This document shows positions 9,204 through 18,775 of a stretch of DNA of 64,000 nucleotides, piece after piece. Source of the stretch: Affinundibacterium flavidum (GTDB lineage: Bacteria; Pseudomonadota; Gammaproteobacteria; Burkholderiales; Burkholderiaceae_D); NCBI RefSeq assembly GCF_014284175.1, contig NZ_JACOGA010000001.1:372001-436000 (forward strand), written 5' to 3'. The notes under the pieces are model-generated. The model was not told the origin of the DNA. It did no database searches and was given only the letters and a program-made list of their open reading frames with translations. Every line of letters begins with the position of its first letter. Within the stretch, counting starts at the first letter, position 1. A program made the translations under genes and the position numbers.

Positions 9204-10007
9204 TTAAGGTTGCTTGGTCGGACTAAGTGGCAGTGGCGAGCCTAAGTTATTAATGGCATCCAGGCTATGCTGGAATATGTTCTCTAATGGTAGTAAAAGA
9301 TAGGGCAAAATCAAACTCAACATGAGAAAGCCGACAGCGATGGTGATGGGAAAGCCAATACCAAACAAGTTAAGTTGCGGTGCTGCACGTGTCAATATTC
9401 CTAAAGCGATATTGGTAATCAGGAGTGCGGCCACGATAGGCATGGAAATGAGCATACCAACTTTAAAAATTTCTTCTCCCCAAATAGCTAATCGTTGTAC
9501 GCTAAAGCCCATGTGTAGGGAAGTTGAAATTGGTATGGATTTAAAGCTGTTAATCAAGGCTTCGAACATCGCCAGATGGATGTTTAAACTCAAAAAAACC
9601 AAGGTGGCGATAATCACTAGAAACTGTGAAATGGCGGACGATCTACCACGTGTCTGCGGATCAAAAAATGTCGCAAAACCCAGGCCCATGGTTAAGCCAA
9701 TTACTTCGCCAGCCATTTCAACGCCAGCAAACATCACCCTGACCACAAATCCCATCGCCAAGCCGATAATTAATTGCTGCATTAACACCGCAATACCAGC
9801 GATGGAAATGAGATCGACATGGCTTAACGGTGGAATAGTCGGTGCAACTATCAGTGCTAAGAAGACGCCTAGAGTCAGTTTTACCTGCACAGGAACGCCG
9901 TTATTTCCAATCGGTGGGGCAATAGCAATAAAGCCGAGAATGCGCGTTAATGGCCACATGAAAGAGGCAATTAAGGCAATGAGCTCATTGCTATTTATTG
10001 AAACCAT
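9204..10007 (-). CDS. fliR: Flagellar biosynthetic protein FliR
   Basis: Integral membrane component of the flagellar type III export gate, assembled with FliP and FliQ. 267 residues with about six hydrophobic segments, beginning at LIALIASFMWPLTRILGFIA; the family block MGFVVRVMFAGVEMAGEVIG and the hydrophobic C-terminal stretch IGFPITIAVGFLMLSLILP are visible. Length is typical. It is the last flagellar gene of the leftward fliLMNOPQR unit, 20 bases after fliQ. Confidence 0.95.
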   Translation of the reverse strand: MVSINSNELIALIASFMWPLTRILGFIAIAPPIGNNGVPVQVKLTLGVFLALIVAPTIPPLSHVDLISIAGIAVLMQQLIIGLAMGFVVRVMFAGVEMAGEVIGLTMGLGFATFFDPQTRGRSSAISQFLVIIATLVFLSLNIHLAMFEALINSFKSIPISTSLHMGFSVQRLAIWGEEIFKVGMLISMPIVAALLITNIALGILTRAAPQLNLFGIGFPITIAVGFLMLSLILPYLLLPLENIFQHSLDAINNLGSPLPLSPTKQP

Positions 10008-10027
10008 AATATTGAAACCATAGCGCT

Positions 10028-10297
10028 TTAGCCATTCATGAAGGCAATACTGGTGAAAACTTCACGCATATAATCACCAAGCACGCCCAGCATCCATGGA
10101 CCGGCGACGATTAAAGTGACAAAAATGCCGACCAGTTTCGGGATGAATGACAAAGTTGTTTCGTTAATTTGCGTTGCTGCTTGAAAGATACTGACGATTA
10201 AACCTACTCCCAGCGCCACCAGCAGTAATGGAGCAGCAACCATTAAAGTCACTTCCATCGCGTGACGCCCCATCGTCATAACACTATCTGGATTCAT
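10028..10297 (-). CDS. fliQ: Flagellar biosynthetic protein FliQ
   Basis: 89-residue export-gate protein with two transmembrane helices (MVAAPLLLVALGVGLIVSIFQ and the LVGIFVTLIVAGPWML region). The family signature FQAATQINETTLSFIPK joins them. It forms the export channel with FliP and FliR. Positioned between fliP and fliR as usual; an AGGAG-type Shine-Dalgarno precedes the ATG. Confidence 0.96.
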   Translation of the reverse strand: MNPDSVMTMGRHAMEVTLMVAAPLLLVALGVGLIVSIFQAATQINETTLSFIPKLVGIFVTLIVAGPWMLGVLGDYMREVFTSIAFMNG

Positions 10298-10319
10298 TTT
10301 TGTCTCCTAATCTTGATCT

Positions 10320-11087
10320 CTAATAGAAGCTGCGTGCTAAGGAGCCAATTAATAATTGCCAACCATCGACCAATACGAAGAGCATTAGCTTAAACGGCAG
10401 AGAGACAATCGAGGGGGATACCATCATCATACCCATTGCCATCAAGACGCTGGCAACCACCATATCGATAATCAAAAAAGGAATAAAAATCGCAAAACTA
10501 ATTTGGAAAGCAGTCTTTAATTCACTTGTGATAAATGCGGGGATCAATACCCGCAGAGGAATGTCTTCAGGCCCTTGCAAAGCAGGGGTGTTGGATAATT
10601 TTACATACAGCGCGATATCTGATTCGCGCGTCTGTTTGAGCATAAATCCTTTGAGCGGCTCAACTCCTTTTTCCATCGCCTTCTGCATTGTGATTTTGTT
10701 TTCAGAAAATGGCAGATAGGCATCTTCATAAATTTTATCGAATGCCGGGCCCATCACAAATAAAGTCAAAAATAAGGATAAGCCGATCAATACTTGATTT
10801 GGTGGTGCGGATTGAGTACCCAGAGCTTGACGTAACAGGGATAACACAATGATGATGCGGGTGAAGCTGGTCATCATTAATAAGGCCGCAGGGATAAACG
10901 CCAGCGAGCTTAAAAAAATCAGAGTTTGAATACTGAGCGAGTAATTTTGGCCACCGCCGGAAGCTGGTGAACTGTTAATCGCTGGTAAGCCACCACCTTG
11001 TGCCAATGCAAATTGTGACATGCCGGCTAATAGCATCACCACCGCAAAGGGAAGGAGAGGGCGAAGAATCTTGCGCAAGTTTTTCAT
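10320..11087 (-). CDS. fliP: Flagellar biosynthetic protein FliP
   Basis: Export-gate core protein, 255 residues. It has a cleavable signal peptide (about residues 1-29, [19 protein letters not shown] then Q), then the FliP core: [20 protein letters not shown], the periplasmic segment around residues 110-185 and C-terminal helices [20 protein letters not shown] with [15 protein letters not shown]. All family hallmarks and normal length. It sits 6 bases after fliO in the same operon. Confidence 0.96.
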   Translation of the reverse strand: MKNLRKILRPLLPFAVVMLLAGMSQFALAQGGGLPAINSSPASGGGQNYSLSIQTLIFLSSLAFIPAALLMMTSFTRIIIVLSLLRQALGTQSAPPNQVLIGLSLFLTLFVMGPAFDKIYEDAYLPFSENKITMQKAMEKGVEPLKGFMLKQTRESDIALYVKLSNTPALQGPEDIPLRVLIPAFITSELKTAFQISFAIFIPFLIIDMVVASVLMAMGMMMVSPSIVSLPFKLMLFVLVDGWQLLIGSLARSFY

Positions 11088-11093
11088 AAGTAC

Positions 11094-11537
11094 TTAGTTC
11101 TTTGGTGTATTGCGCTTTTCTATGGTCTTCTTGAGCCAATCAGAAAATGGAGCTGCTAACGGACCGGTATTGGATTCATTGACTGGCAATTCTTGTTTAG
11201 GCATGGTGGCAAGCGTATTAATTTGCTGAGCTGTGACCCCGAGAACTAACCATTGATCTGCGACTTCTATCACCATCACGCGTTCACGATTACCAATGCT
11301 GATACCACCGATGATATTAACTGGTAGCTTGTTGTGATTGTTGATTGGGCCTACACGTTTAAATAGCCATGCCATCAACAACATCAGCGCAATGACAAAG
11401 CTGAGCGCCAAAAAAATTTGTAATAAACCTGTGCTGGCGGACACCGTATTTGATTGCGCAAACGCCTGTAGTGGAAACAGTAATGGAAACAGCAAACCAA
11501 GCGAGAATAAAAACGGTAGTAAGAATGATTTACGCAT
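11094..11537 (-). CDS. fliO: Flagellar biosynthetic protein FliO
   Basis: 147-residue membrane protein that helps assemble the FliP ring. An N-terminal hydrophobic stretch (LLPFLFSLGLLFPLLFPL) ending in AFA resembles a signal peptide, followed by one clear membrane helix (LQIFLALSFVIALMLLMAWL) and the cytoplasmic FliO domain with GNRERVMVIEVADQWLVLGV. FliO is poorly conserved; the call relies on that block plus position between fliN and fliP. Confidence 0.92.
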   Translation of the reverse strand: MRKSFLLPFLFSLGLLFPLLFPLQAFAQSNTVSASTGLLQIFLALSFVIALMLLMAWLFKRVGPINNHNKLPVNIIGGISIGNRERVMVIEVADQWLVLGVTAQQINTLATMPKQELPVNESNTGPLAAPFSDWLKKTIEKRNTPKN

Positions 11538-11547
11538 TATTGTGGCA

Positions 11548-11979
11548 TCACTTATTTAACTTACGGATACGCTCAGCCGGCGTAACAATATCTGTTAAGC
11601 GAATACCGAATTTATCATTAACCACCACCACCTCACCTTGCGCAATCAAGCAACCATTGACCAGAACATCCATAGGTTCACCCGCCAGGCCATCGAGTTC
11701 GACGACAGAGCCCTGCGCTAATTGCAGTAAGTTTTTAATCGCAATTTTGGTACGACCGAGTTCTACTGTTAGTTGAACTGGGATGTCGAGAATAAAGTCG
11801 ATGTCATTGTGCGTTTGGGTTGGAGGGCTTTTGCCAAACTCCTGGAACATACTTGCACCAGATTGGACAGCAGGCGCTGCTGCCGCTCTCGCCGCTGCTT
11901 CAGCGTCGGCTTTTTCTTGTTCGGCAATCGCTGCACCCCAATCGTCTTCACTGATAGGGCTGTCGTTATTGTCATCCAT
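11548..11979 (-). CDS. fliN: Flagellar motor switch protein FliN
   Basis: C-ring component with a C-terminal SpoA domain (about residues 65-143): FILDIPVQLTVELGRTKIAI, GSVVELDGLAGEPMDVLVNG and NDKFGIRLTDIV. The N-terminal part is acidic and Ala-rich. The start is set at 11979 (MDDNNDSPIS): GGAGAA lies 4 bases upstream and the ATG overlaps the fliM stop (ATGGATGA), giving 143 residues. A longer frame from 12003 would add residues encoded inside fliM and lacks a good Shine-Dalgarno. Confidence 0.95.
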   Translation of the reverse strand: MDDNNDSPISEDDWGAAIAEQEKADAEAAARAAAAPAVQSGASMFQEFGKSPPTQTHNDIDFILDIPVQLTVELGRTKIAIKNLLQLAQGSVVELDGLAGEPMDVLVNGCLIAQGEVVVVNDKFGIRLTDIVTPAERIRKLNK

Positions 11980-12985
11980 TGTTTTCTCCATGTAGCGACT
12001 CATGCGCTATTTCATTGACGCTTGATCCAAGCATTTTGTCGACACGTAAGGCGTATTGTCCGTTAAAAACGCCATATTTACATTCCATTACAGGAGTGCC
12101 ATCTACTTTTGCCGAGACGATTTCTGGAACTGAAATCGGAATAATGTCGCCGACCTTCATGTTCAAAATATCACCCAGGCTCATTTTTGTGGTTCCCAAA
12201 TCTGCCACGATTTCTACTTCGGCAATTTGAATTTGTTGCGTCATTAAACGCACCCAACGTTTGTCAATTTCCAGCGTTTCACCTTGCAAACTACTAGTCA
12301 GCAAATCGCGAATTGGCTCTATCATTGAGTACGGCATGCACATATGCATTTCGCCACTGACAGGCCCAAGTTCTATCGTAAAGGTGGTTGAGACTACGAC
12401 TTCATTTGGTGTCGCAATATTCGCAAATTGTGTGTTCATTTCAGAGCGAATATATTCAAACTGAACTGGATACACCGGCTCCCAAGATTTAGCGTAGGTT
12501 TCGTAAATGATTTCTAGAATTCTCTGAATAATTCTTTGTTCGGTTTGGGTGAAATCACGCCCTTCAACCCGGGTATGAAATCGTCCATCGCCACCAAACA
12601 AATTATCCACCAATAAGAATACCAAACCTGGATCTAACACAATTAATGAAGTACCTCGCAGAGGCTTCATGTGGGTTAAATTCAAATTGGTCGGCACCAC
12701 CAGATTACGGATGAATTCACTATATTTCGAGACCTTAACAGTACCGACAGATACCTCAGCGCTGCGACGTAAGAAATTGAACAAGCCTATACGTAACAAG
12801 CGCGCAAAACGTTCATTGATAATTTCCAGCGTTGGCATACGCCCACGAACGATACGTTCTTGGGTCGCCAAATTATAGGGCCGGACACCCGAGGTCTCTT
12901 CCAGCGATTCAGAATCATCCTGATCGCCTGTGACCCCTTTTAAAAGGGCATCGACCTCTTCCTGTGATAGAAAATTATCAGACAC
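11972..12985 (-). CDS. fliM: Flagellar motor switch protein FliM
   Basis: 337-residue switch protein that binds phosphorylated CheY and controls rotation direction. The N terminus MSDNFLSQEEVDALLKGV is the CheY-binding peptide; the middle CheC-like domain (about 45-235) contains GTSLIVLDPGLVFLLVDNLFGG; the C-terminal SpoA domain (about 250-325) contains VEIVADLGTTKMSLGDIL. Length is normal. It begins 5 bases after fliL and overlaps fliN by 8 bases. Confidence 0.97.
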   Translation of the reverse strand: MSDNFLSQEEVDALLKGVTGDQDDSESLEETSGVRPYNLATQERIVRGRMPTLEIINERFARLLRIGLFNFLRRSAEVSVGTVKVSKYSEFIRNLVVPTNLNLTHMKPLRGTSLIVLDPGLVFLLVDNLFGGDGRFHTRVEGRDFTQTEQRIIQRILEIIYETYAKSWEPVYPVQFEYIRSEMNTQFANIATPNEVVVSTTFTIELGPVSGEMHMCMPYSMIEPIRDLLTSSLQGETLEIDKRWVRLMTQQIQIAEVEIVADLGTTKMSLGDILNMKVGDIIPISVPEIVSAKVDGTPVMECKYGVFNGQYALRVDKMLGSSVNEIAHESLHGENNG

Positions 12986-12990
12986 GGTAT

Positions 12991-13479
12991 TTATTGAACG
13001 ACAAATGACGTGAAGAAAACACCACTAACTTTCTGTGGTTCGCCTTTGGCAGCAAATGGTAAGTTAATTTGTGTTGTGATCTCTTGGATCAAGGTATCTT
13101 TGCCCTCAGGGGTCAGTAGACCCTCGGCGCTCTTGCTGGACAATAGCATGATCAGGCGACTTTTTACTTGTGGCATATTGGCTTTGATCAAGTTTGATTG
13201 AACTTCATCAGGCACTTGCAAGGTCATTTGAACTTGTAGGTATTTCTCGCCAAATTCAGACTGCAGATTGACCACAAATGGTTCTAAAGCCAAAAATACC
13301 GGCGCTTTTGCTTCTTCTTTATGTTCTTTATCAGGTGCTTTTTTCTTTGACATGAAAAAGACCGCGCCACCACCAACGCCAGCAAGTACAAGTACAGCCG
13401 CAGCAATGATCACGAGCAGTTTTCTTTTTGACTTCCCAGCAGGGGGCGTCGTCGCTGGATTTTCTGGAGCTTTAGACAT
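12991..13479 (-). CDS. fliL: Flagellar basal body-associated protein FliL
   Basis: 162-residue inner-membrane protein with a short cytoplasmic N terminus, one membrane helix (KLLVIIAAAVLVLAGVGGGA, about residues 20-40) and a periplasmic FliL domain (FLALEPFVVNLQSEFGEKYLQVQMTLQV). FliL surrounds stators and supports torque. It is the first gene of fliLMNOPQR; the 350 bases between it and fliK (13480-13829) hold no gene I can support and may contain its promoter, which I could not define. Confidence 0.95.
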   Translation of the reverse strand: MSKAPENPATTPPAGKSKRKLLVIIAAAVLVLAGVGGGAVFFMSKKKAPDKEHKEEAKAPVFLALEPFVVNLQSEFGEKYLQVQMTLQVPDEVQSNLIKANMPQVKSRLIMLLSSKSAEGLLTPEGKDTLIQEITTQINLPFAAKGEPQKVSGVFFTSFVVQ

Positions 13480-13829
13480 TTTGATTTTTCACCGATGTTA
13501 AGCGTTTATCTGATTAAGAGAGATTATCCAACATTTTGTATCATCTCTATCTTTGAAAAAGAGGGGAGATTATCGTTTAGCTCTGCTGATAAGGCGGCAT
13601 TTGCTACTGAGCTTATCCCTTTTTTCAGTCAATTCTTTGTCATGGATTAGTCGATACACTTTCTCGATATGAGTTTCCAGAAAGAAATCGAAAAGTTCCA
13701 CTACGGAATTCTTTTGCGGCTTCAATTATAGTATCGTTTTTAGGAAAGCAAGCCCGATTACTGAGCGCGCGTTGAAAAACGGTGACTTTCATCACGCATT
13801 CACAACACGGGCGAGCTTTAGCGCCTAAA

Positions 13830-16178
13830 TTAAGCGAAGGTGTCGACCAGTCCCGAATCTCGAGAATTGGTTTGAGTCGGTACCGAGAGTGCAGTATTGA
13901 TCTCATTAGCAGCAGAATTTCCGACAAATCCACGTCCATTGTTGCTTGCGCGATTCTCGGCATAAGATGAATTGAACGACTGGCTTGATTGTGAGGAATC
14001 TGCACTCACAGAAAATCCCGAAAGAGAAATTCCAGCGTTGTCCATCATTTCTCGCAATTTTGGAGCTGCCGCTTCAATGGCTTCCCGTACATCCAAATGG
14101 GATGAAACGAAACTCGCATCGACAAAATTATCGCTAATACTCAACACCACCTGCACAGGTCCTAGATCTGGTGGATTCAAAGTGAGCTGAGCAGTTTGTT
14201 CGCCCCCTGCAACCATCCAGACAATTTTTTGACCAAGAGCCTGATCCCAGCCCTTGCTCGCAACGCGCGGTGCAATGTGTTCAGACATTACTGTGCTTAT
14301 AACTTCTGCGGGTGCTGGTGCGGTAGGTGTGGTTGCTAGCGGTTTGATTGCTAATTCGTTTTGAGATTCTGTGCTAGTGAACTTAACAATGTCCTGACGC
14401 TCCCGTGTTAACTGAGTGCTTAAATCTTTAGCAAATTGTGCGTTATCCGCACTGTTCGACGTTGCGAAATCTTGTGATTTTTGACTGACTTCTGCAATTT
14501 TATGTTGGTTACTTAGATCTTTGCTACCTTCGGTCGCTGCGATAGACATGTTATTTACTGCTTTTTCAGTGCTTGGTTTTTCGCCCATTGTGGACAGTAT
14601 TGGCGCAATCGTCGTGTTGCTCAATTTGCTCTCAGTAACTGGATTGTCTGATTGGGAGTTGTCAGCACTTACGCGTGACGTATTCGTGGTATTGCTCGTT
14701 TTGTTTTCTGCAGTAGGTTTATTGAATTGAGATTTGTCCGCGCTTAAGTTTGATATCGACGTATTTTGCAGATTTGCTGGCGGCATTTGAGCTTGAGATC
14801 CATTGCTTGTTGAAGCACTGACTGAATTTTTTATCGCACTTGAAGTCGCGGATTCGGCGGCAATCCGATTTGATTTTGCTAGATCAGACGTGTCCTTGTT
14901 TTTCACTGTAGACAGATCAGAATCGGTCACGTTAGATTTCACTGGTGCTGAATTAGCCGAGACTTCGGTATCACTTGATGCCATGACTGTGAAATCTGAT
15001 TGTGGCAATTCCAAACGATCATTGGTTTCGTCCGCTGGCATGCCAAATTGTTCAATTTTTGGCAAACCCGTCAGATTGTCGCGCTCGTCAATACGGCGTG
15101 CGAGTGAGGATGCTGTAGCACTGAAATCTGAAATTGTTTGTCCCGTAAGCAAAGTGTTGTCAGTGCCACGGTGGTAATTTAATACTTCCGACGTTGCAGG
15201 TGCTGCGCCATTTATTTGATTCGATAGCGCATTATTTTCGCGTTGATTTGTCGAAGCCGACAGAATTTGTTGGCCCATTTGTTGACTCAATTGGCTACGC
15301 AATTGGGCGGTCAAATTCAAACTTGCGTTTTCAATAGTTAGTTTGCTATGTCCACTAGTGATCGGCACTGTTGGAGCTTGGATAGTCATTGCTGCAGTCG
15401 TTAGCATGTCATTCTTAGCCCGCGAATTTGGCTGCAGACTCGAAGTGATTTTGCCATCCTTGCTGATCGAAGACTTTTCTTGCAGTGCAGAAGTATTACT
15501 CAGTGCATTCACCGTCTTGTCCGCATTTACCATAGGTGGCGCTTGCTCGCCAGTGCTGCTAGTTGCGACTATCTGCTTACCATCGTCAGAAGCATGGTCA
15601 CCGCTCTCTTTGATGTCCTGACCAATGTCAATATTGGACGATGTAGTGGCGGCGATTTCCGTTTTCGATGTGAGTTCAGAACTTGCGGAGTCGTAGATGC
15701 TCTTGTCATTCGTGACGCCTTGTGAAACTGTTTGTGCTGATCCTGTTGTGAGTTCAGAAATTGCAGAGTCGTACGAGCTCTTGTCGTTCGCTGGATCTTG
15801 TGTGGCGGATTGCGCCAAGGCAGAAATATTGCCGACAAATGCAAGTAATGAGCTTGGGTCACTCAAATTGCCCAATGTTAACTCTGTCGATTTTGGTGCG
15901 TCTTCACTTTCGCTATCGTTGACCTCAGTGTCACTGTCGTGATTGATTGGTTTTACAGATTCGTGCGGTGCTGGGCTAGCCTTAACACTCTGAGGCGGAT
16001 TATTCTTGGCTGTCTCGACATTCAGCTTCTTGCTTTTGTTCACGACTTCATTCTTTAATACTTGATTAAAGCTAGGCGCGTTCGTTTTTAACTCAGTTAT
16101 TGGTGCTGAGACGGGCGCTGAAGTTTTTGCTGCTGCGAAAATAGGGAGCGATTGATGAATAGTTTGTGAATTGGGCAT
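13830..16178 (-). CDS. fliK: Flagellar hook-length control protein FliK (long form)
   Basis: Secreted ruler that fixes hook length and switches export specificity through FlhB. Only the C-terminal Flg_hook domain (about residues 620-730) is strongly conserved: LTLNPPDLGPVQVVLSISDN and FVSSHLDVREAIEAAAPKLR. The 600 residues before it are Ser/Thr/Ala/Asn-rich and disordered-looking, with two internal duplications: DKSsYDSAiSELT / DKSiYDSAsSELT at a 26-residue offset, and SADKSQ...SNTT / SADNSQ...SNTT at a 25-residue offset. At 782 residues it is nearly twice the usual 400-450. It follows fliJ leftwards. Confidence 0.9.
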   Translation of the reverse strand: MPNSQTIHQSLPIFAAAKTSAPVSAPITELKTNAPSFNQVLKNEVVNKSKKLNVETAKNNPPQSVKASPAPHESVKPINHDSDTEVNDSESEDAPKSTELTLGNLSDPSSLLAFVGNISALAQSATQDPANDKSSYDSAISELTTGSAQTVSQGVTNDKSIYDSASSELTSKTEIAATTSSNIDIGQDIKESGDHASDDGKQIVATSSTGEQAPPMVNADKTVNALSNTSALQEKSSISKDGKITSSLQPNSRAKNDMLTTAAMTIQAPTVPITSGHSKLTIENASLNLTAQLRSQLSQQMGQQILSASTNQRENNALSNQINGAAPATSEVLNYHRGTDNTLLTGQTISDFSATASSLARRIDERDNLTGLPKIEQFGMPADETNDRLELPQSDFTVMASSDTEVSANSAPVKSNVTDSDLSTVKNKDTSDLAKSNRIAAESATSSAIKNSVSASTSNGSQAQMPPANLQNTSISNLSADKSQFNKPTAENKTSNTTNTSRVSADNSQSDNPVTESKLSNTTIAPILSTMGEKPSTEKAVNNMSIAATEGSKDLSNQHKIAEVSQKSQDFATSNSADNAQFAKDLSTQLTRERQDIVKFTSTESQNELAIKPLATTPTAPAPAEVISTVMSEHIAPRVASKGWDQALGQKIVWMVAGGEQTAQLTLNPPDLGPVQVVLSISDNFVDASFVSSHLDVREAIEAAAPKLREMMDNAGISLSGFSVSADSSQSSQSFNSSYAENRASNNGRGFVGNSAANEINTALSVPTQTNSRDSGLVDTFA
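14620..14760. repeat. In-frame tandem duplication inside fliK (75-bp offset)
   Basis: Two adjacent diverged copies encode SADKSQFNKPTAENKTSNTT and SADNSQSDNPVTESKLSNTT, 25 codons apart. The divergence shows it is old rather than an assembly artefact. Boundaries are approximate. Confidence 0.6.
15669..15795. repeat. In-frame tandem duplication inside fliK (78-bp offset)
   Basis: The word TGTGAGTTCAGAA at 15669 recurs at 15747, followed in both by GAGTCGTA and CTCTTGTC; the offset is 78 bases or 26 codons. It encodes the two DKSxYDSAxSELT units in the variable part of FliK. Confidence 0.7.
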
Positions 16179-16222
16179 TTTATTTCACCTGCTTTAATTA
16201 AATGTCGCAAGCAATCTGCGAT

Positions 16223-16660
16223 TTATTTTTTGTAGAATAATGTGCGACCAGCACGTTCATCAGTCTGTTTTTGATCCCGTTTATTTTCTTTTATTACTTC
16301 TGCTGCTGCGTTTCTATCAATCAATGTTTTATAAGATAAGCGCTTTTTCTCACATTCTTGCCAATTCTTTCTCGCTAGTTCAATTTTATATTCCGCATCG
16401 GCGACGATCTTTTTTTGACCTTCTATTGCCTGATCCAGCTTATTGATAAAACCTTGAAAATTAGTGAATTGGGTAACGTTTAGTCCTGTTTGTGCATTGG
16501 CTTGAAATCTATTGACGTAGTCGTTACGGTATTGGTGAAGCAAATTTAACTGTGTGTTCGCGTCATCGCGTGCTTTGATGCATCTGCCTAGATTTTTTGC
16601 CGCATTTTCGACATCATTGATCGCTAGTTCTATGAGTGTAAGTAGTGCTGAGCTTGCCAT
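16223..16660 (-). CDS. fliJ: Flagellar export chaperone FliJ
   Basis: 145-residue, almost entirely coiled-coil protein of the flagellar export ATPase complex; it fits into the FliI hexamer and promotes substrate transfer to FlhA. Heptad-rich helices run through the whole chain, with the FliJ pattern LLHQYRNDYVNRFQ and NKLDQAIEGQKKIVADAE. Sequence conservation in this family is low; position between fliI and fliK supports the call. Confidence 0.92.
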   Translation of the reverse strand: MASSALLTLIELAINDVENAAKNLGRCIKARDDANTQLNLLHQYRNDYVNRFQANAQTGLNVTQFTNFQGFINKLDQAIEGQKKIVADAEYKIELARKNWQECEKKRLSYKTLIDRNAAAEVIKENKRDQKQTDERAGRTLFYKK

Positions 16661-16703
16661 GATGTTCTCAATTGACTTCTATTTTACGGAAAAGCTCTTT
16701 TTT

Positions 16704-18095
16704 CTAAGCGTCGAATAGAGCGGAAAGTCCCTCTAAGCTCTCGGTTATGGAAGATTTTTCAAAGATTTCTTGTTGTAGAAAAGCTTGTATTTGTGGATAT
16801 TTTCGAATTGCTTCATCTAGAACTGGATCAGAGCCCGCCGAATACGCGCCAACATTGATTAAGTCACGACTGCGCTCATAGCGCGAATAGAGCTGTTTTA
16901 GCTTGCGTGATAGGCGTTGATGTTCTGGTGAGGTAATTCCATGCATGGCACGGCTAATCGATTGTTCAATATCGATCGCTGGGTAATGCCCACTTTCTGC
17001 CAGAACTCGATTTAGTACGATGTGCCCATCCAAGATGGCGCGTGCGGCATCAGCAATGGGGTCTTGTTGATCGTCACCCTCAGTTAACACAGTATAAAAG
17101 GCGGTGATTGATCCGCCACCAAGACGCCCATTCCCAGCACGTTCCACTAAGATTGGTAGTTTGGCAAAGACGGAAGGAGGGTAACCTTTTGTCGCAGGCG
17201 GTTCGCCAATCGCTAGTGCAATTTCACGTTGTGCCATTGCGTAACGGGTGAGTGAATCCATAATGAGTAAGACGTTTTTGTCTTGGTCACGAAAATACTC
17301 TGCAATGGTGGTTGCATAAGCCGCACCTTGCATACGCATTAGGGGCGGCGCATCTGCCGGTGCCGCGACCACAACCGATCGTGCTAAGCCGTCTTCACCG
17401 AGGATTTCTTCAATAAATTCTTTGACTTCACGACCCCGTTCGCCGATTAAGCCAACGACGATCACATCCGCGGTGGTGTACCGTGCCATCATGCCCAACA
17501 ACACACTTTTACCAACGCCAGAACCTGCGAACAAACCCAGTCGTTGCCCACGTCCTACCGTCAACATACTATTGATGGCACGCACGCCGACATCTAATTT
17601 CTCTTTGATGGGAGCGCGTGACAATGGATTGTAAATACGCGCTCCGAGTGGAGCACTAGCACGACTATTGAGTGGCCCTAGTGAATCTAACGGGCGTCCG
17701 TTTGCATCCAGGACACGCCCCAGCAGCTCTTCGCCGACAGGCAAGTGTTTGGTGCGATCCGCATTGCGTCTATGGGGTAAATCGCTACCCGCATGTGAGG
17801 GTGCGGCGACAGGGAATACTGCCGCACCGGGAATGACACCATCTAAATCACTCTGAGGCATCAGAAATAGACGATCACCGTCGAAGCCGACCACTTCAGC
17901 TTCAATTTTGACTTCGTTTTGCAAATGAATGATGCAACTACTTCCAACCGGCAGTTTGATGCCGACCGCTTCCATCACCAAACCTGTTACTTTGACGATG
18001 CGTCCGGAAATGCTTTCACTCTGCGCATGCTTTAATGTTTGCGTGCTTTTGGCGAATTGGTCTTTCCAAAGCTGAGGCGAGAGCGAATCGTTCAT
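16704..18095 (-). CDS. fliI: Flagellum-specific ATP synthase FliI
   Basis: Cytoplasmic ATPase energising export, related to the F1 beta subunit. Walker A is [17 protein letters not shown], Walker B is in [20 protein letters not shown], and the [14 protein letters not shown] block follows. The start at 18095 ([11 protein letters not shown]) makes an ATGA overlap with the fliH stop and gives 463 residues, the usual length. A frame beginning at 18158 would only add residues coded inside fliH. Confidence 0.97.
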   Translation of the reverse strand: MNDSLSPQLWKDQFAKSTQTLKHAQSESISGRIVKVTGLVMEAVGIKLPVGSSCIIHLQNEVKIEAEVVGFDGDRLFLMPQSDLDGVIPGAAVFPVAAPSHAGSDLPHRRNADRTKHLPVGEELLGRVLDANGRPLDSLGPLNSRASAPLGARIYNPLSRAPIKEKLDVGVRAINSMLTVGRGQRLGLFAGSGVGKSVLLGMMARYTTADVIVVGLIGERGREVKEFIEEILGEDGLARSVVVAAPADAPPLMRMQGAAYATTIAEYFRDQDKNVLLIMDSLTRYAMAQREIALAIGEPPATKGYPPSVFAKLPILVERAGNGRLGGGSITAFYTVLTEGDDQQDPIADAARAILDGHIVLNRVLAESGHYPAIDIEQSISRAMHGITSPEHQRLSRKLKQLYSRYERSRDLINVGAYSAGSDPVLDEAIRKYPQIQAFLQQEIFEKSSITESLEGLSALFDA

Positions 18096-18775
18096 GATGT
18101 GTGTTTGGCATGTCCGCTTCGTTGATGCATGGTTAGCGCAGCGCTTAGTCGCGCCCAACGAGTCTCATACGTAGCATCAATCAAATTTTGAGCAGTCTCG
18201 ATGCGGCATCCGCCACGAGTAAGGTGGGAATCTTGGTTCAAGCGCCAACCATCTTTTTCTAATGCATCACCCAATAGATTTTTTATTAGTTGCAAATCTT
18301 CAGGGTGCAAAAAAATTTGTGCTGGCTGGTGGATTACCGGAAGTAGTTCAATTGATTCCTTCACGATTGCTGTGATTGATTCTGCATCGTATTCGAACTG
18401 GTGTTTAGTCATGGCACTGGCTAAATCAACTGCCAGGGCTATAAGGTCTTGCCCGATGTCATTATGTGCCTGTGCCAATTGATGTTTGAAATTTTCTTTC
18501 AATACTTCGAGAGTTTCAAGTGCGTCCCTTAACTGTGATTGCATCTCTAGCGCACCAGCTTGTTGTCCCTCTTGATAACCAAGTGCATAGGCTTCTTTGT
18601 AGGCGGTCGTGTAAGCCTCATTGCGTGCTTGCTCTTTAATTGCAGCAATTTCTGCCAAGCTTACTTTGGCCGCCTGAGACGCACGTTCAATTTGCGCTGG
18701 ACGTGCATCGCCAAACGAGGTCATCTCCCATCGTTGGAAAGCGGTTTGTTGCTCTTTTGGTAGAGCACTAGACAT
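18092..18775 (-). CDS. fliH: Flagellar assembly protein FliH
   Basis: 227-residue regulator and stator-like partner of FliI. The N-terminal part carries the Ala/Tyr/Glu pattern [19 protein letters not shown] typical of FliH helices; the C-terminal domain (about 110-220) includes [17 protein letters not shown] and [15 protein letters not shown] with [13 protein letters not shown] near the end. It overlaps fliG by 8 bases and fliI by 4, so the operon is translationally coupled. Confidence 0.93.
   Translation of the reverse strand: MSSALPKEQQTAFQRWEMTSFGDARPAQIERASQAAKVSLAEIAAIKEQARNEAYTTAYKEAYALGYQEGQQAGALEMQSQLRDALETLEVLKENFKHQLAQAHNDIGQDLIALAVDLASAMTKHQFEYDAESITAIVKESIELLPVIHQPAQIFLHPEDLQLIKNLLGDALEKDGWRLNQDSHLTRGGCRIETAQNLIDATYETRWARLSAALTMHQRSGHAKHTS

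Noticed and set aside
13640..14005. 121-codon minus-strand open frame overlapping the fliK 3' end
   Set aside because: Different frame from fliK, no family resemblance and overlap with well-supported coding sequence.
18096..18158. N-terminal extension of fliI
   Set aside because: Lies inside fliH; ATGA overlap at 18095 and family length favour the shorter product.
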